Shown: positions 8,734 to 18,378, numbered from the stretch's first letter. The stretch is DNA of 64,000 bases from Microcella sp. (GCF_019739195.1 NZ_JAHHDS010000003.1:1364001-1428000); one strand, 5' to 3'. The notes: generated by a model from the sequence alone, not told the origin. Program-made: numbers and translations.

Positions 8734-9741
8734 ATGGCGGCCGCAAGCATCAAAGACGTCGCGCGTCAGGCGGGCGTCTCGGTCGGAACCGTCTCGAACG
8801 TGCTCAATCGCCCTGATCGCGTGAGCGCCGACACCGTCTCTCGTGTTCGAGCCGCCATCGACGAGCTCGGCTTCGTGCGCAACGACGCCGCGCGGCAATT
8901 GAGAGTCGGGCGCAGCAGCACTGTCGGGCTCATCGTGCTCGACGTGCGCAACCCCTTCTTCACCGAGCTAGCTCGCGGAGCAGAAGATCGCGCCGCCGCC
9001 GCTGGCCTGTCGATCCTGCTGGGCAACAGTGATGACGACCCGGCGCGCGAAGCGGCCTACCTCGACTTGTTCGAAGAGCAGCGCGTGCACGGCGTGCTCA
9101 TCTCACCCATCGGCGACGTCACCGATCGACTGGCTCGACTGCGCGATCGCGGCACGGCCGCCGTGCTTGTCGACCGCAGCGGCCGCGAGACGGGCTTCTC
9201 GTCTGTCTCGATGGACGACATCGCCGGCGGCTACGTCGCCGTCAGGCACCTCATCGAGCGGGGACGCACGCGCATCGCTTACCTCGCAAGCCAACTCGAG
9301 ATGCGCCAGGTGACCGACCGGCTCGAGGGCGCCCGACGCGCGGTCGCCGAGACACCCGGCGTCACTCTTGAAGTGATCACGGCGACCGGACTCTCTGTCA
9401 TCGACGGACGCCGCAGCGGCGAAGAGATCGCTGCACGGCCCGTTGCTGCTCGACCCGACGCAATCTTCACGGTCAACGACCTCATGGCCGTCGGCGTTCT
9501 GCAAGCCCTCGTCATGTCAAGCTCACTGCGCGTGCCCGACGACATCGCGCTCGTCGGCTATGACGACATCGACTTCGCGAGCGCGACGATCGTGCCCCTC
9601 ACGTCGGTGCGTCAACCGAGCCACCTGATTGGCTCAACGGCACTTGAACTGTTGCTCGACGCGACGACCGATCCTCCGCGAGCGCCGCGCGACGTCGTCT
9701 TCCAGCCCGAACTCGTCGTCAGAGCCAGCACGACGGGCTGA
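8734..9741 (+). CDS. LacI family regulator, probable L-rhamnose operon repressor
   Basis: 335 residues. The N-terminus carries the LacI helix-turn-helix (SIKDVARQAGVSVGTVSNVL) and hinge; the sugar-sensing domain follows (NPFFTELARGAEDRA, VLVDRSGRET, FTVNDLMAVGVLQAL, LVGYDDIDFASA). TAGCCT ends 6 nt before the ATG and no Shine-Dalgarno sequence is present, so the mRNA is probably leaderless. Its position, back-to-back with rhaI across a region with two matching operators, makes it the likely rhamnose regulator. The effector sugar is inferred from context only. Confidence 0.93.
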   Translation: MAAASIKDVARQAGVSVGTVSNVLNRPDRVSADTVSRVRAAIDELGFVRNDAARQLRVGRSSTVGLIVLDVRNPFFTELARGAEDRAAAAGLSILLGNSDDDPAREAAYLDLFEEQRVHGVLISPIGDVTDRLARLRDRGTAAVLVDRSGRETGFSSVSMDDIAGGYVAVRHLIERGRTRIAYLASQLEMRQVTDRLEGARRAVAETPGVTLEVITATGLSVIDGRRSGEEIAARPVAARPDAIFTVNDLMAVGVLQALVMSSSLRVPDDIALVGYDDIDFASATIVPLTSVRQPSHLIGSTALELLLDATTDPPRAPRDVVFQPELVVRASTTG

Positions 9742-9747
9742 GGCCGC

Positions 9748-12543
9748 TCAGCGCGTCGCGCGTTCGAGCAGCTCGAGCACGTGTTCGTATTCGCGCCCGG
9801 TCGCGCGCGTCATGCCGAGCTCGCACGTGCGGTTGGTCGAAGCGTGCGCCTGGGCATCGGCGGCGATCACTTCGGCCGCTTGCTGGGCAGTCGCCGAGGC
9901 GGTGAGCTCGGGGTGCAGCATGCCGCGGTCTCCGGCGAATCCGCAGCAACCCCAGGCGTCGGGAACGAAGACCTCGTCGGCCACCGCGGAAGCGATCGCG
10001 TGAGCATCCCCATCGATACCGAGCTTGCGCGTCGAACACGTCGGATGCAGCGCGAGCGTCGCGACCCGCTGCCCCACCACGACGCGCGGCAGCACGTGCT
10101 CGCGCACGAGCGTCACGGCATCGATGACGCGCACGCCACTGCCGTCGAGCATGCGGTGAAAGCCCTCAGTGCAACTGCTGGCATCGCTCACGACGGGCAG
10201 GCGGCCGCCGTCTGTCAGGGTCAGGATGCTCTGCAGCACCTTCTCGCGCATGATGTCGTAGCCCGCGGTGAAGCCTTTCGACGACCACGGGGTGCCGCAG
10301 CAGAGACCCTCGATGTTCTCGGGCACCGCGACACTGACGCTCGCGCGCTCGAGCAACGTGACGAGCGCCGTCGTCGCGCCGTCGCCGTCGCCGCCTGCAC
10401 CGAACATGCTCGAGACGCACGCGGGCAGGTAGACGGCCACCGGGGCGGTGTCGGCAGCGCCGACGGTTCCGCGCAGCGTCTTGCGTTTCGAACCGCCGCC
10501 CGGCAACTCGTCTGAATAGCGCGGCACGGTCTCGTGCCCGAGCACCGCCCGAGCTACCGCGGTGACGCCCACGATGGGCGCGGCGGGAAGGGCGTCGGCC
10601 ACGCTCAACGCGGTCGACCCCATGCGACTCACCGCACCCCAGTGGCGCGAGGCTGCCGACCACCCGGCGGCGAGCACGGGTGATGCGCTCTCGCGCCGAA
10701 AACGCTTCATGAGAGAACCCGTGTCGATGGTGACGGGGCACGCTGTCGCGCACATGCCGTCGGCGGCACACGTCTGCACGCCCGCGTACTCATAGGCCTT
10801 CGCGAGCTCGGCGGCGAGGGCGACATCACCCTTCTGTTCAGCGGCGACCTCGGCTCGCCGCACGACAATGCGCTGCCGCGGGGTGAGGGTGAGGTCGCGG
10901 CTCGGGCACACGGGCTCGCAATAACCGCACTCGACGCAGCGATCGACCTCTTCTTCGACGCTGGGCGAGAGCTTGATGTTGCGAATGTGCGCTTCGGGGT
11001 CGTCGTCGATGATGACGCCAGGGTTGAGAATGCCCTCGGGGTCGCACAGGTTCTTGAGCTCGCGCATGACCTCATAGAGCTCGTCGCCGTATTGACGGCG
11101 CACGAATGGCGCCATGGCACGACCCGTGCCGTGCTCGGCCTTCAAGTTGCCGCCGTGCCCGAGCACGAGCGAGACGAGATCGTCGGTGAAGGCCAGATAG
11201 CGCCCGATCGCCTCGACTCCTTCGAAACGGTCGGTGAGCATGAAGTGGATGTTGCCGTCTTTCGCGTGCCCGAAGATCACGCTGTCGGTGTAGCCGTAGC
11301 GATCGAACAGCTCTTGCAGGCTGCGGCACGTGTCGGCGAGCGCCTCGACGGGCACAGCGATGTCTTCGAGCAGCGCCGTCGTACCGGAAGGCCGGGCACC
11401 CGCAACCGAGGCATAGAGCCCTTTGCGAAAAGACCACGCCCTGGCTCGCCGCTGCGGGTCGGCACTCAGCTCGAGGGGCGCGCGCAGAGCCTCACCACCG
11501 AGTGCCGCGGTGCCTCGCGCGACACGCTCGGCAAGTTCGTGAGCATCCCGCCCCTGATACTCGATGAGCAAAGCGGCCTCGTCGCCCACCTCGAAGCCGA
11601 GAATCTCGGCGGGAGCGTCGGCAAGGGTTTGGCCGACGCGAATCGAGGTCGCGTCCATGAGCTCGAGAGTGGCCGCGCCCGTGGCCACCAGCGCGGGCAG
11701 GGCCGAGGTGGCGGCGTGCAGGTTCGGAAACACTGCGATTCCCGTCGCGAGCAGCGTGCGCACCTCCACCGTGCGGAAGGTCGCTTCGGCGACGAAGCCG
11801 AGAGTGCCCTCCGAGCCGATGAGAAGGTGAACGAGCACGTCGAGCGGTGACTCGTGGTCGAGAAAGCTGTTGATGCCGTAACCCATGGTGTTCTTGAGGG
11901 CGAAGTGCCGCTCAATGGTCTGCACCGAGTCGGGGTTTTCGCGCACCCGACGCTGCAAGGCGACGAGGCCGTCAACGAGGGCCGGCTCGCGCTCACGCAA
12001 ATGCGCTTCGGCATCGGGGTGCGCCGAGTCGATGACGGTGCCCGAGGGCAGCACGATGATGACCGACTCGAGGGTGCGATAGGTGTTCTCTGCGATGCCG
12101 CACGCCATGCCGCTCGAGTTGTTCGCGATCACGCCGCCGATCGTGCACGCCACCTCGCTCGCGGGGTCGGGGCCCAAGCGATAGCCGAGACGGGCGAGCC
12201 GGGCGTTCACCTGCCGCACGGTGGCGCCGGGTTGCGCGCGCACTCGGCGGCCGTCGTCCAGCACCTCGATGCCGCGAAAGCGTTGACGAACGTCGATCAT
12301 GACGCTGTCGCCCGAGGCCTGGCCAGACAGGCTGGTTCCCCCCGAGCGGAACGTCACGTGCCGACCGCTCTCGGCGGCAGCGCGAAGAATCGCGCCAACT
12401 TCGGCCGCATCGGCGGCGACGATGACCACTTCGGGAGTGTGCAGATAGTGCGAGGCATCACTCGCGTAGGCGACACGGTCGATGGCACCCGTGCGCACGC
12501 GAGAGGGATCGGCTACGGCACCGAGCAACCCGGTGAGGGGCAT
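9748..12543 (-). CDS. FAD-binding and Fe-S oxidoreductase, D-lactate dehydrogenase-like (GlcD plus Fe-S fusion)
   Basis: 931 residues from the ATG at 12543, 8 nt after an AAGGAG site; an ATG at 12549 is also possible. The open frame continues far upstream but only as antisense of the divergent gene. Domains in order: FAD-binding type 4 (FRSGGTSLSGQASGD near 66-80, IGGVIANNSSGMACG near 135-149); FAD-oxidase C-terminal domain (GHAKDGNIHFML, LKAEHGTGRAMAPF near 425-480); a two-cluster ferredoxin module (C536, C539, C542, C546 and C592, C598, C602); then two CCG-type cysteine-rich domains (CCGTPWSSKG, CCGFAGDRG). Such fusions oxidise D-lactate or other D-2-hydroxy acids and pass electrons to quinone. 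Divergent from a GntR-lldD pair, which supports lactate use. Confidence 0.9.
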   Translation of the reverse strand: MPLTGLLGAVADPSRVRTGAIDRVAYASDASHYLHTPEVVIVAADAAEVGAILRAAAESGRHVTFRSGGTSLSGQASGDSVMIDVRQRFRGIEVLDDGRRVRAQPGATVRQVNARLARLGYRLGPDPASEVACTIGGVIANNSSGMACGIAENTYRTLESVIIVLPSGTVIDSAHPDAEAHLREREPALVDGLVALQRRVRENPDSVQTIERHFALKNTMGYGINSFLDHESPLDVLVHLLIGSEGTLGFVAEATFRTVEVRTLLATGIAVFPNLHAATSALPALVATGAATLELMDATSIRVGQTLADAPAEILGFEVGDEAALLIEYQGRDAHELAERVARGTAALGGEALRAPLELSADPQRRARAWSFRKGLYASVAGARPSGTTALLEDIAVPVEALADTCRSLQELFDRYGYTDSVIFGHAKDGNIHFMLTDRFEGVEAIGRYLAFTDDLVSLVLGHGGNLKAEHGTGRAMAPFVRRQYGDELYEVMRELKNLCDPEGILNPGVIIDDDPEAHIRNIKLSPSVEEEVDRCVECGYCEPVCPSRDLTLTPRQRIVVRRAEVAAEQKGDVALAAELAKAYEYAGVQTCAADGMCATACPVTIDTGSLMKRFRRESASPVLAAGWSAASRHWGAVSRMGSTALSVADALPAAPIVGVTAVARAVLGHETVPRYSDELPGGGSKRKTLRGTVGAADTAPVAVYLPACVSSMFGAGGDGDGATTALVTLLERASVSVAVPENIEGLCCGTPWSSKGFTAGYDIMREKVLQSILTLTDGGRLPVVSDASSCTEGFHRMLDGSGVRVIDAVTLVREHVLPRVVVGQRVATLALHPTCSTRKLGIDGDAHAIASAVADEVFVPDAWGCCGFAGDRGMLHPELTASATAQQAAEVIAADAQAHASTNRTCELGMTRATGREYEHVLELLERATR

Positions 12544-12638
12544 CGTCATGTCTCCTTCGATCTGCGTCGACAACTCTGTCGCACTGAACGGCCGACGAGA
12601 CCACCCAGTTTCTCGAGAGTAGCGGCAACGGTGTGCAC

Positions 12639-12660
12639 TTGTATAACAATCTGCTACTGT
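12639..12660 (+). promoter_or_regulatory. GntR-type operator and leaderless -10 box
   Basis: TTGTATAACAA (12639-12649) has the TTGT...ACAA symmetry typical of FadR/LldR-type GntR operators. TACTGT (12655-12660) is a probable -10 box 7 nt before the GntR start codon. The site could serve both divergent transcripts. Confidence 0.6.
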
Positions 12661-12667
12661 CGCCTCC

Positions 12668-13363
12668 ATGAGCAGTGAGGCCCTCGCCGTGACGCGCGTG
12701 CCCGATGCGGTGTACGAGGCGCTGCGCGAGAGCATCCTGAACCAGAGCGAAGCGCCCGGCGCCGCCGTCACCGAGCAGGCCATCGCCGACCGATTCGGGG
12801 TCGCGCGCCCGACCGCGAAGGTCGCGCTCGAACGGCTCGTTGCCGACGGGCTGCTGCGGCGCACCGCCCACAAGACCGCGCGCGTGCCCGAGCTGACGCG
12901 CGACGACATCGTCGACCTCTACGCCAACCGGGCCATCGTCGAAGAAGCCGCGCTGCGCACGCTCGCGGCCGACGGCGTCGTTCCCCTCGCGGCCATCGCG
13001 GCGCAGCGGATGCTCGCCGACGCCGCGCGAGACGCCTCGAGCTCGGCCGCTACGACTCCGTTGGCCCGGGCCGACATCGCCTTTCACCGGGCCCTCGTCG
13101 AGGCGCAGCGCTCCCCTCGGCTCGCGCGCCTGCACGCGCTGCTCATGGGTGAGATCGAACTTTGCACAGGCCAGGTGCAGGCGCATCGGCTGCTCGCGCT
13201 CGACGACGTCGTTGCCCAACACCAGGGCATTCTCGACGCCGTCACCGCGGGCGACCCCGAGCTCGCGGGCAGCCTCACCCGTGCCCATATAGAAGGAGCG
13301 CGCGACCGACTGCTCGCGCGCTACGACTCTCAACACACCGCCCAGGCCCACGAGAAGGATTAG
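12668..13363 (+). CDS. GntR family regulator with FCD domain, likely lactate-responsive
   Basis: 231 residues: an N-terminal winged helix (VYEALRESILNQSEAPGAAV, then TEQAIADRFGVARPTAKVAL) and an all-helical FCD ligand domain (LYANRAIVEEAAL, ADIAFHRALVEAQRSPRLARLH, VAQHQGILDAVTAGDPE). The pattern of Asp and His residues in FCD domains usually binds a metal and a carboxylic-acid effector. It is followed 6 nt later by the L-lactate dehydrogenase gene and faces a D-lactate-dehydrogenase-like gene, which suggests an LldR-like role. Probably leaderless. Confidence 0.9.
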   Translation: MSSEALAVTRVPDAVYEALRESILNQSEAPGAAVTEQAIADRFGVARPTAKVALERLVADGLLRRTAHKTARVPELTRDDIVDLYANRAIVEEAALRTLAADGVVPLAAIAAQRMLADAARDASSSAATTPLARADIAFHRALVEAQRSPRLARLHALLMGEIELCTGQVQAHRLLALDDVVAQHQGILDAVTAGDPELAGSLTRAHIEGARDRLLARYDSQHTAQAHEKD

Positions 13364-13369
13364 CCCACA

Positions 13370-14602
13370 ATGGTGAAACGCCGCTTTCCGCGCCCGAGCG
13401 AGCTCGCGCCGCTCATGCGCTTCAAGAAGCCGACCCTCAACGCGAAGAAGCGCCGCCTGCAGGGCGCGCTCACCATTCACGACCTGCGAGCGATCGCGCA
13501 GCGTCGCACGCCGAAGGCGCCGTTCGACTACACCGAGGGTGCCGCCGAGGCCGAGCTGAGCCTCGGGCGCGCGCGCCAGGCGTTCGACGACATCGAGTTT
13601 CACCCCGCGATCTTGCGCGACGTGAGCCAGGTCGACACCGGGTGGGAAGTTCTCGGCAAGCGAGTCGAACTGCCTTTCGGCATTGCGCCCACCGGGTTTA
13701 CGCGCATGATGCACACCGAGGGCGAGGTGGCGGGGGCATCCGCGGCGGCCGCGGCGGGCATCCCGTTCTCGCTGTCGACCATGGGAACGACGAGCATCGA
13801 GGATGTTCGCGCAGCGGCGCCCGACGGCCGCAACTGGTTTCAGCTCTACATGTGGAAAGACCGCGAGCGCTCGATGCAGCTTGTGGAGCGTGCGGCCGCC
13901 GCGGGCTTCGACACGCTGCTCGTCACCGTCGACGTGCCGGTCGCCGGGGCGCGGCTGCGCGACAAACGCAACGGCTTCTCGATTCCGCCGGCGCTCACGA
14001 TGGGTACGATCGTCAACGCGATCCCCCGCCCGTGGTGGTGGTGGGACTTCTTGACCACCGAGCCCCTCGCCTTCGCGAGCCTCTCGAGCTGGAACGGCAC
14101 CGTCGGCGAACTGCTCGACGCCATGTTCGACCCCACGGTCACGTACGACGACCTGAAGTGGATCAAAGAGCAGTGGCCCGGCAAGCTCGTCGTCAAGGGC
14201 GTGCAGACGGTCGACGACGCGAAGCGGCTCACCGCCCTGGGCGTCGATGGCATCACGCTCTCGAACCACGGCGGTCGCCAGCTCGACCGCGCGCCCATTC
14301 CGTTCCACTTGCTGCCCGAGGTGGTGCGCGAGGTCGGCCGTGACACCGAGGTGCACCTCGACACCGGCATCATGTCGGGCGCCGACATCGTGGCGTCGGT
14401 TGCCCTCGGCGCCCGCTTCACGCTCATCGGCCGCGCCTACCTCTACGGCCTCATGGCTGGTGGGCGTGACGGTGTCAACCGTACGATTCAGATTCTGGGC
14501 GAGCAGGTCGCCCGCACGATGCGCCTGCTGGGCGTGAGTTCGCTCGATGAGCTCGAGCCCGGCCACGTGACGCAGCTGCAGCGGCTGGTGCCGCGCGGCT
14601 GA
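13370..14602 (+). CDS. lldD: L-lactate dehydrogenase / FMN-dependent alpha-hydroxy-acid dehydrogenase
   Basis: 410 residues. An FMN-dependent TIM-barrel of the LldD/glycolate oxidase family. Key segments: [11 protein letters not shown] near 136-146, [11 protein letters not shown] near 156-166, [27 protein letters not shown] with Lys276, and SNHGGRQLD with the catalytic His300. The family signature after the active site reads [11 protein letters not shown], a little unlike the usual DGGIRxGxD. It oxidises L-lactate to pyruvate with electrons going to the respiratory chain. Its ribosome-binding site lies within the end of the GntR gene, so the two are translated together. It could consume L-lactate from rhamnose or from the pathway encoded at 27.7-48.9 kb. 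Confidence 0.92.
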   Translation: MVKRRFPRPSELAPLMRFKKPTLNAKKRRLQGALTIHDLRAIAQRRTPKAPFDYTEGAAEAELSLGRARQAFDDIEFHPAILRDVSQVDTGWEVLGKRVELPFGIAPTGFTRMMHTEGEVAGASAAAAAGIPFSLSTMGTTSIEDVRAAAPDGRNWFQLYMWKDRERSMQLVERAAAAGFDTLLVTVDVPVAGARLRDKRNGFSIPPALTMGTIVNAIPRPWWWWDFLTTEPLAFASLSSWNGTVGELLDAMFDPTVTYDDLKWIKEQWPGKLVVKGVQTVDDAKRLTALGVDGITLSNHGGRQLDRAPIPFHLLPEVVREVGRDTEVHLDTGIMSGADIVASVALGARFTLIGRAYLYGLMAGGRDGVNRTIQILGEQVARTMRLLGVSSLDELEPGHVTQLQRLVPRG

Positions 14603-14611
14603 CCGAGCCGG

Positions 14612-14649
14612 GCCCCGTCGCGAGGCTGTGGTGGTCCTCGCGGCGGGGC
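14612..14649 (+). terminator. Intrinsic terminator after lldD
   Basis: A 14-bp stem (14612-14625 with 14636-14649, one G-T pair) with a 10-nt loop, followed by CTCTTCT, lies 10 nt after the lldD stop. Confidence 0.8.
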
Positions 14650-14667
14650 TCTTCTAGACTCGCCCCC

Positions 14668-15090
14668 ATGGAACGCACCGGTGCCGACGTCGACGTCTTT
14701 GTTGCGGGGCTTCCGGATGCCCGCCGCGACGACCTAGTCGCGCTCGACGCACTCATCCGCCGCCATCTGAGCTCGCGCGAGCGCGAGCTCTGGGAAGGAG
14801 TGTTCTGGGGCGGCACCGAGCAGCAGATCATCGGCTACGCGCGCATCGAGCAGCCGAGGCCCAAGGGCCCCGCGGTCGAGTGGTTTCTCATCGGGCTCGC
14901 GCTGCAGCAGAAGCACGTGAGCCTCTACGTCAATGCCGCGGTCGACGGCGCCTACCTCACGAAGAAGTACGACGGTCGGCTCGGCAAGGCCAAGGTGGGT
15001 GCCGCGGCCGTGACGATCGCCGACCTCGGCTCTGTCGACCTCGTCGAGCTCGAGGCGATGATCGCCGAGGCCTTCGCGACGCTCGACTGA
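14668..15090 (+). CDS. DUF1801 domain protein
   Basis: 140 residues resembling the YdhG/DUF1801 group: an N-terminal helix with VDVFVAGLPDARRDDLVALDA, a central VFWGGTEQQIIGYARI and a WFLIGLALQQKHVSLYVN strand region, then a lysine-rich turn (LTKKYDGRLGKAKVG). Function is not established; members have an SCP/KTI-like alpha-beta fold. Preceded by TAGACT 7 nt before the ATG and no Shine-Dalgarno, so probably leaderless and monocistronic. Confidence 0.78.
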   Translation: MERTGADVDVFVAGLPDARRDDLVALDALIRRHLSSRERELWEGVFWGGTEQQIIGYARIEQPRPKGPAVEWFLIGLALQQKHVSLYVNAAVDGAYLTKKYDGRLGKAKVGAAAVTIADLGSVDLVELEAMIAEAFATLD

Positions 15091-15176
15091 CCGGCTGAGC
15101 GACTCGCGATCAGGCGTAGGCTTGAGGCCTGCCGGCGGCGTGCGCCGAGCATCCGTTCGTCTGCAATGAAGGCACT

Positions 15177-16523
15177 GTGCCCAGCCCCACCGCGTCAGCG
15201 TTTCCGCCCACCGAGCCCATACCGGTGCACCGCGGAACCCCGAGCCTGCGCGACTCTTTCTCATCGTTGCAGGTGCGCAACTACCGGCGCTTTCAGGCCT
15301 CGCAACTGCTCGCGCACACGGCGGGGTGGATGCAGCGCATCGCCACAGACTGGCTCGTGCTCGAGATCACCGGCAACATCGCGGCCGTCGGCCTGACGAT
15401 CTTCTTGCAGTGGGGGCCGATGCTACTGCTGGGGCCCTACGGCGGCGTCATCGCCGACCGGTTCTCGAAGCGCAAGCTGCTCATGGGCGTGTACACGGTG
15501 TTCGGCGTGCTCAGCGCCCTACTGGCGACGCTCGCCCTCACCGGGGTCGTCGAGCTGTGGCACGTCTACGCGATCTCAGTCGTCATTGGTTGTGTGTTCG
15601 TCGTCGAGAGCCCCGCGCGCGTCGTGCTCGTGAGCGAGATGGTCGAGCCGCGGCTGCTGCAGAACGCCATCAGCCTCAACGCATCGGTTTTCCACTTCGG
15701 CGGATTCATCGGGCCCGCCGTCGCCGGCGTCATCATCGCCGTGGCCGGCTCGGGCTGGGCGATCGGCGTCAACGCGCTCGCGGCCCTCGTGGTCGTCATC
15801 ACCCTGGCCACTCTGCGCAGCGACGAGCTGCGCATCATCCCCGTGCAGCCGCGGCAGAGCGGGCAGATCCGACAGGCGCTGCGCTACGCCCGCTCGAAGC
15901 CGACCATCTTCTGGCCGATGATCATGCTCTCGTTCGTCGCCGTGTTCGGTATGTCACTGCCCGTGATCCTCACGGGCATGGCGAACGAGGTCTACGAGAC
16001 GGGGTCGACGGGCTACGGCCTGTACACCTCGCTCGTGGCGATCGGGGCGCTCACGGGAGCACTCCTGTCAACCCGCCTCCGCACGCTGCGTCTGAGGACG
16101 CTGATCGCCGCGGCCTTGATTTACGGAACCCTTCAGGCCATCGCCGGCTTCGCCCCCTGGTACGGGGTGTTTCTCGCCCTGCTCGTCGGCATCGGCATCT
16201 TTCGACTCGTCTACGCGATCATGGCCGACTCGCTCGTGCAGCTCAGCTGCAACCCGGGCATTCGCGGCCGCGTCATGTCGTTCTACGTGATCATCATGGT
16301 CGGCGGGCAGGCCATCGGCGGGCCGCTCATGGGCGGGCTCGCTGAACTGCTCGGGCCGCAGGCGGCTCTCGTCATCTCGGGCGCGGTGCCCGCGCTCGCC
16401 GCCGTCGTCATCGCGGCGCTCATCGCCCGCTCGGGCTCGCTGCGCCTGCAGGTGCGGCTCAAGCGGGGCGAGTCGATCGTGTCGATCGTCGCGCGGTCGC
16501 AGATCAAGCCGACCGAGCTGTAG
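15177..16523 (+). CDS. MFS transporter, probable exporter (EntS-like)
   Basis: 448 residues with a GTG start. Twelve hydrophobic segments are visible after a 40-residue cytoplasmic N-terminus. The loop between helices 2 and 3 carries GGVIADRFSKRKLLMGVY, matching the MFS motif GxxxDRxGRR. Overall it resembles the PF05977 group (enterobactin exporter EntS and macrolide effluxers). Substrate cannot be told. A TAGGCT box at 15117-15122 is the likely -10 element, giving a leader of about 50 nt. It ends 23 nt before the next gene. Confidence 0.88.
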   Translation: MPSPTASAFPPTEPIPVHRGTPSLRDSFSSLQVRNYRRFQASQLLAHTAGWMQRIATDWLVLEITGNIAAVGLTIFLQWGPMLLLGPYGGVIADRFSKRKLLMGVYTVFGVLSALLATLALTGVVELWHVYAISVVIGCVFVVESPARVVLVSEMVEPRLLQNAISLNASVFHFGGFIGPAVAGVIIAVAGSGWAIGVNALAALVVVITLATLRSDELRIIPVQPRQSGQIRQALRYARSKPTIFWPMIMLSFVAVFGMSLPVILTGMANEVYETGSTGYGLYTSLVAIGALTGALLSTRLRTLRLRTLIAAALIYGTLQAIAGFAPWYGVFLALLVGIGIFRLVYAIMADSLVQLSCNPGIRGRVMSFYVIIMVGGQAIGGPLMGGLAELLGPQAALVISGAVPALAAVVIAALIARSGSLRLQVRLKRGESIVSIVARSQIKPTEL

Positions 16524-16546
16524 CAGTGTCTCGCTACAGTCGGATC

Positions 16547-17413
16547 ATGGTCACGACGACAGCAGCAGAGCAACTCTGCGCCCCGCTCGCGGAGCACGGA
16601 GAAGGACCCGTATGGAGTGCCGAGACGTCGCGGCTTCAGTTCGTCGACATGCTCGCGGGGAGCATCGTCACCATCGATGCGGGGGGTGCGCTCGTCGACC
16701 GGCGAACCGTCGGAACAGTCGCCGCTGCGTTCAGGCCGCGAGGCGACGGCGGCCTGGTCATCGCCGTTGAGCGCGGGTTCGCGATGCTTTCGCCCGACGG
16801 CGAGCTCACCACGTTTGCCGAGATCTGGACCGACCCCACCGTGCGCATGAACGACGGTGCGTGCGACACTCAGGGCCGCTTCTTGTGCGGAACGATGGCT
16901 TATGACGCCGCGGCCGGTCGCGGCGCCTTGCACCGTCTCGAGCTCGACGGCTCGACCACGACGGTGCTCGAAGGCCTCACGATCTCGAACGGTCTCGCCT
17001 TCAGTCCCGACGGCGCGAGCGCTGTGTTCGTCGACTCGCCAACCCAGCAGGTGCGGCGGTACCGGCTGCCCGACGACGACGGGCCCTGGCATGACTTCGA
17101 CGTCATCGTCGAGATCGACCCGGCCGTCGGAACCCCGGACGGACTGTGCATCGATTCCGAGGGCGGCATCTGGGTCGCGCTGTGGGGCGGGTCTGCGGTG
17201 CACCGCTACACCGCCGACGGCACCCTCACCGACATCGTGACTGTGCCCGTTCGTCACGTCACCGCCTGCACCCTGGGTGGTGACGACGGACGCACGCTCT
17301 TCATCACGACCTCAGCACGGGGCGTCGACCGCGTCGAGCAGCCCGACGCCGGCGCCGTCTTCTCGGCCCGAGTCGCCGTCACGGGCGCGCCCGTGCTGCC
17401 GAGCGCCCTCTGA
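16547..17413 (+). CDS. SMP-30/gluconolactonase/LRE family protein
   Basis: 288 residues from the ATG at 16547. A GTG at 16526 is in frame, but TACAGT ends 6 nt before the ATG, the spacing expected for a leaderless start. A six-bladed propeller lactonase-like protein: EGPVWSAETSRLQFVDM at the start with the metal-ligand Glu, then VRMNDGACDTQGRFLCGTMA, LTISNGLAFSPDGASAVFVD and GTPDGLCIDSEGGIWVALW (metal-binding Asn and Asp). The family hydrolyses sugar lactones such as gluconolactone. It is separate from the lactonase at 48024 and has no obvious pathway partner here. Confidence 0.9.
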   Translation: MVTTTAAEQLCAPLAEHGEGPVWSAETSRLQFVDMLAGSIVTIDAGGALVDRRTVGTVAAAFRPRGDGGLVIAVERGFAMLSPDGELTTFAEIWTDPTVRMNDGACDTQGRFLCGTMAYDAAAGRGALHRLELDGSTTTVLEGLTISNGLAFSPDGASAVFVDSPTQQVRRYRLPDDDGPWHDFDVIVEIDPAVGTPDGLCIDSEGGIWVALWGGSAVHRYTADGTLTDIVTVPVRHVTACTLGGDDGRTLFITTSARGVDRVEQPDAGAVFSARVAVTGAPVLPSAL

Positions 17414-17454
17414 CCGCGCCGCCCGAGCCTGTCGAGCATCGTAGGCTCGAACCC

Positions 17455-18378
17455 ATGCAGTACTGCATCTTCACCGAGCCCCAGCAGGGCGCCAGCTACG
17501 ACACGATCGTCGCCCACGCGCAGCGCGCCGAGGCCCTCGGGTTTCACGCCTGGTTCCGCAGTGACCACTACCTGATCATGGGCGAGGGCGACGGCCTGCC
17601 TGGCCCGACCGACGCCTGGACGACCCTCGCTGGCCTCGCCCGCGAGACGAGCACGATTCGCCTCGGCACGCTCGTCAGCTCGGCCACGCACCGGCACCCG
17701 GGCATCCTCGCCGTGCAGGTCGCGCAGGTCGACCAGATGTCGGGCGGGCGCATCGAGTTCGGCCTCGGCACCGGCTGGTACGCGCGTGAGCACGAAGCCT
17801 TCGGCATCCCCTTTCCTGACAAGCGGTTCGGGATGCTCGAGGAGCAGCTCGCCATCGTGACGGGCTACTGGGCAACGCCCGACGGCGCCACCTTCTCGTT
17901 CGAGGGCGACCACTACACGCTTGTCGACGTGCCCGCGCTGCCGAAGATCGCGCAAGACCGCATGCCCGTCATCGTCGGCGGCGGCGGACCGCGCAAGACG
18001 CCCCAGCTCGCGGCGCGGTACGCGACCGAGTTCAACATCGGGTTCCGCACGCTCGAAGGCTTCGCCGAGGTGCTCGCCAACGTGCGGGCAGTCTGCGAAG
18101 AAGAGGAGCGCGACCCGGCGACCCTCAGCATGTCGGTCGCCTGGCCCACCGTCGTCGGCCGCGACTCCGCCGAGATCGCGCGGCGCTGCGCTGCGGTCGG
18201 CATCGACCCCGAATCGGATCACAGCGAGCGCCTCGTCGGCACCCCTTCTGAGGTCATCGACCGGCTCGGCGCACTGACCGAGCTCGGCGTCGACCGCGTC
18301 TACCTGCAGACGGTCGACATGACCGATCTCGAGCACCTAGACCTCATCGCGGCCGACGTGCTGCCGCACCTGAACTGA
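17455..18378 (+). CDS. LLM class flavin/F420-dependent oxidoreductase
   Basis: 307 residues with the luciferase-like monooxygenase TIM-barrel pattern: GFHAWFRSDHYLIM near 31-44, TSTIRLGTLVSSATHRHPG near 64-82, SGGRIEFGLGTGWYAREHEAFG near 96-117 and MPVIVGGGGPRKTP near 172-185. Actinobacterial members of this type usually use coenzyme F420. Substrate unknown. TAGGCT ends 7 nt before the ATG (probably leaderless). The following serine hydrolase gene starts 16 nt after its stop and may share the transcript. Confidence 0.88.
   Translation: MQYCIFTEPQQGASYDTIVAHAQRAEALGFHAWFRSDHYLIMGEGDGLPGPTDAWTTLAGLARETSTIRLGTLVSSATHRHPGILAVQVAQVDQMSGGRIEFGLGTGWYAREHEAFGIPFPDKRFGMLEEQLAIVTGYWATPDGATFSFEGDHYTLVDVPALPKIAQDRMPVIVGGGGPRKTPQLAARYATEFNIGFRTLEGFAEVLANVRAVCEEEERDPATLSMSVAWPTVVGRDSAEIARRCAAVGIDPESDHSERLVGTPSEVIDRLGALTELGVDRVYLQTVDMTDLEHLDLIAADVLPHLN

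Noticed and set aside
12544-12909. N-terminal extension of the FAD/Fe-S gene to 12909
   Set aside because: It overlaps the divergent GntR gene completely, and a ribosome-binding site stands before the ATG at 12543.
12458-14566. A 702-codon open frame on the - strand across GntR and lldD
   Set aside because: It is antisense to two well-supported genes, its translation is Arg/Val/Glu-rich with no domain, and the long frame is an effect of high G/C at third positions.
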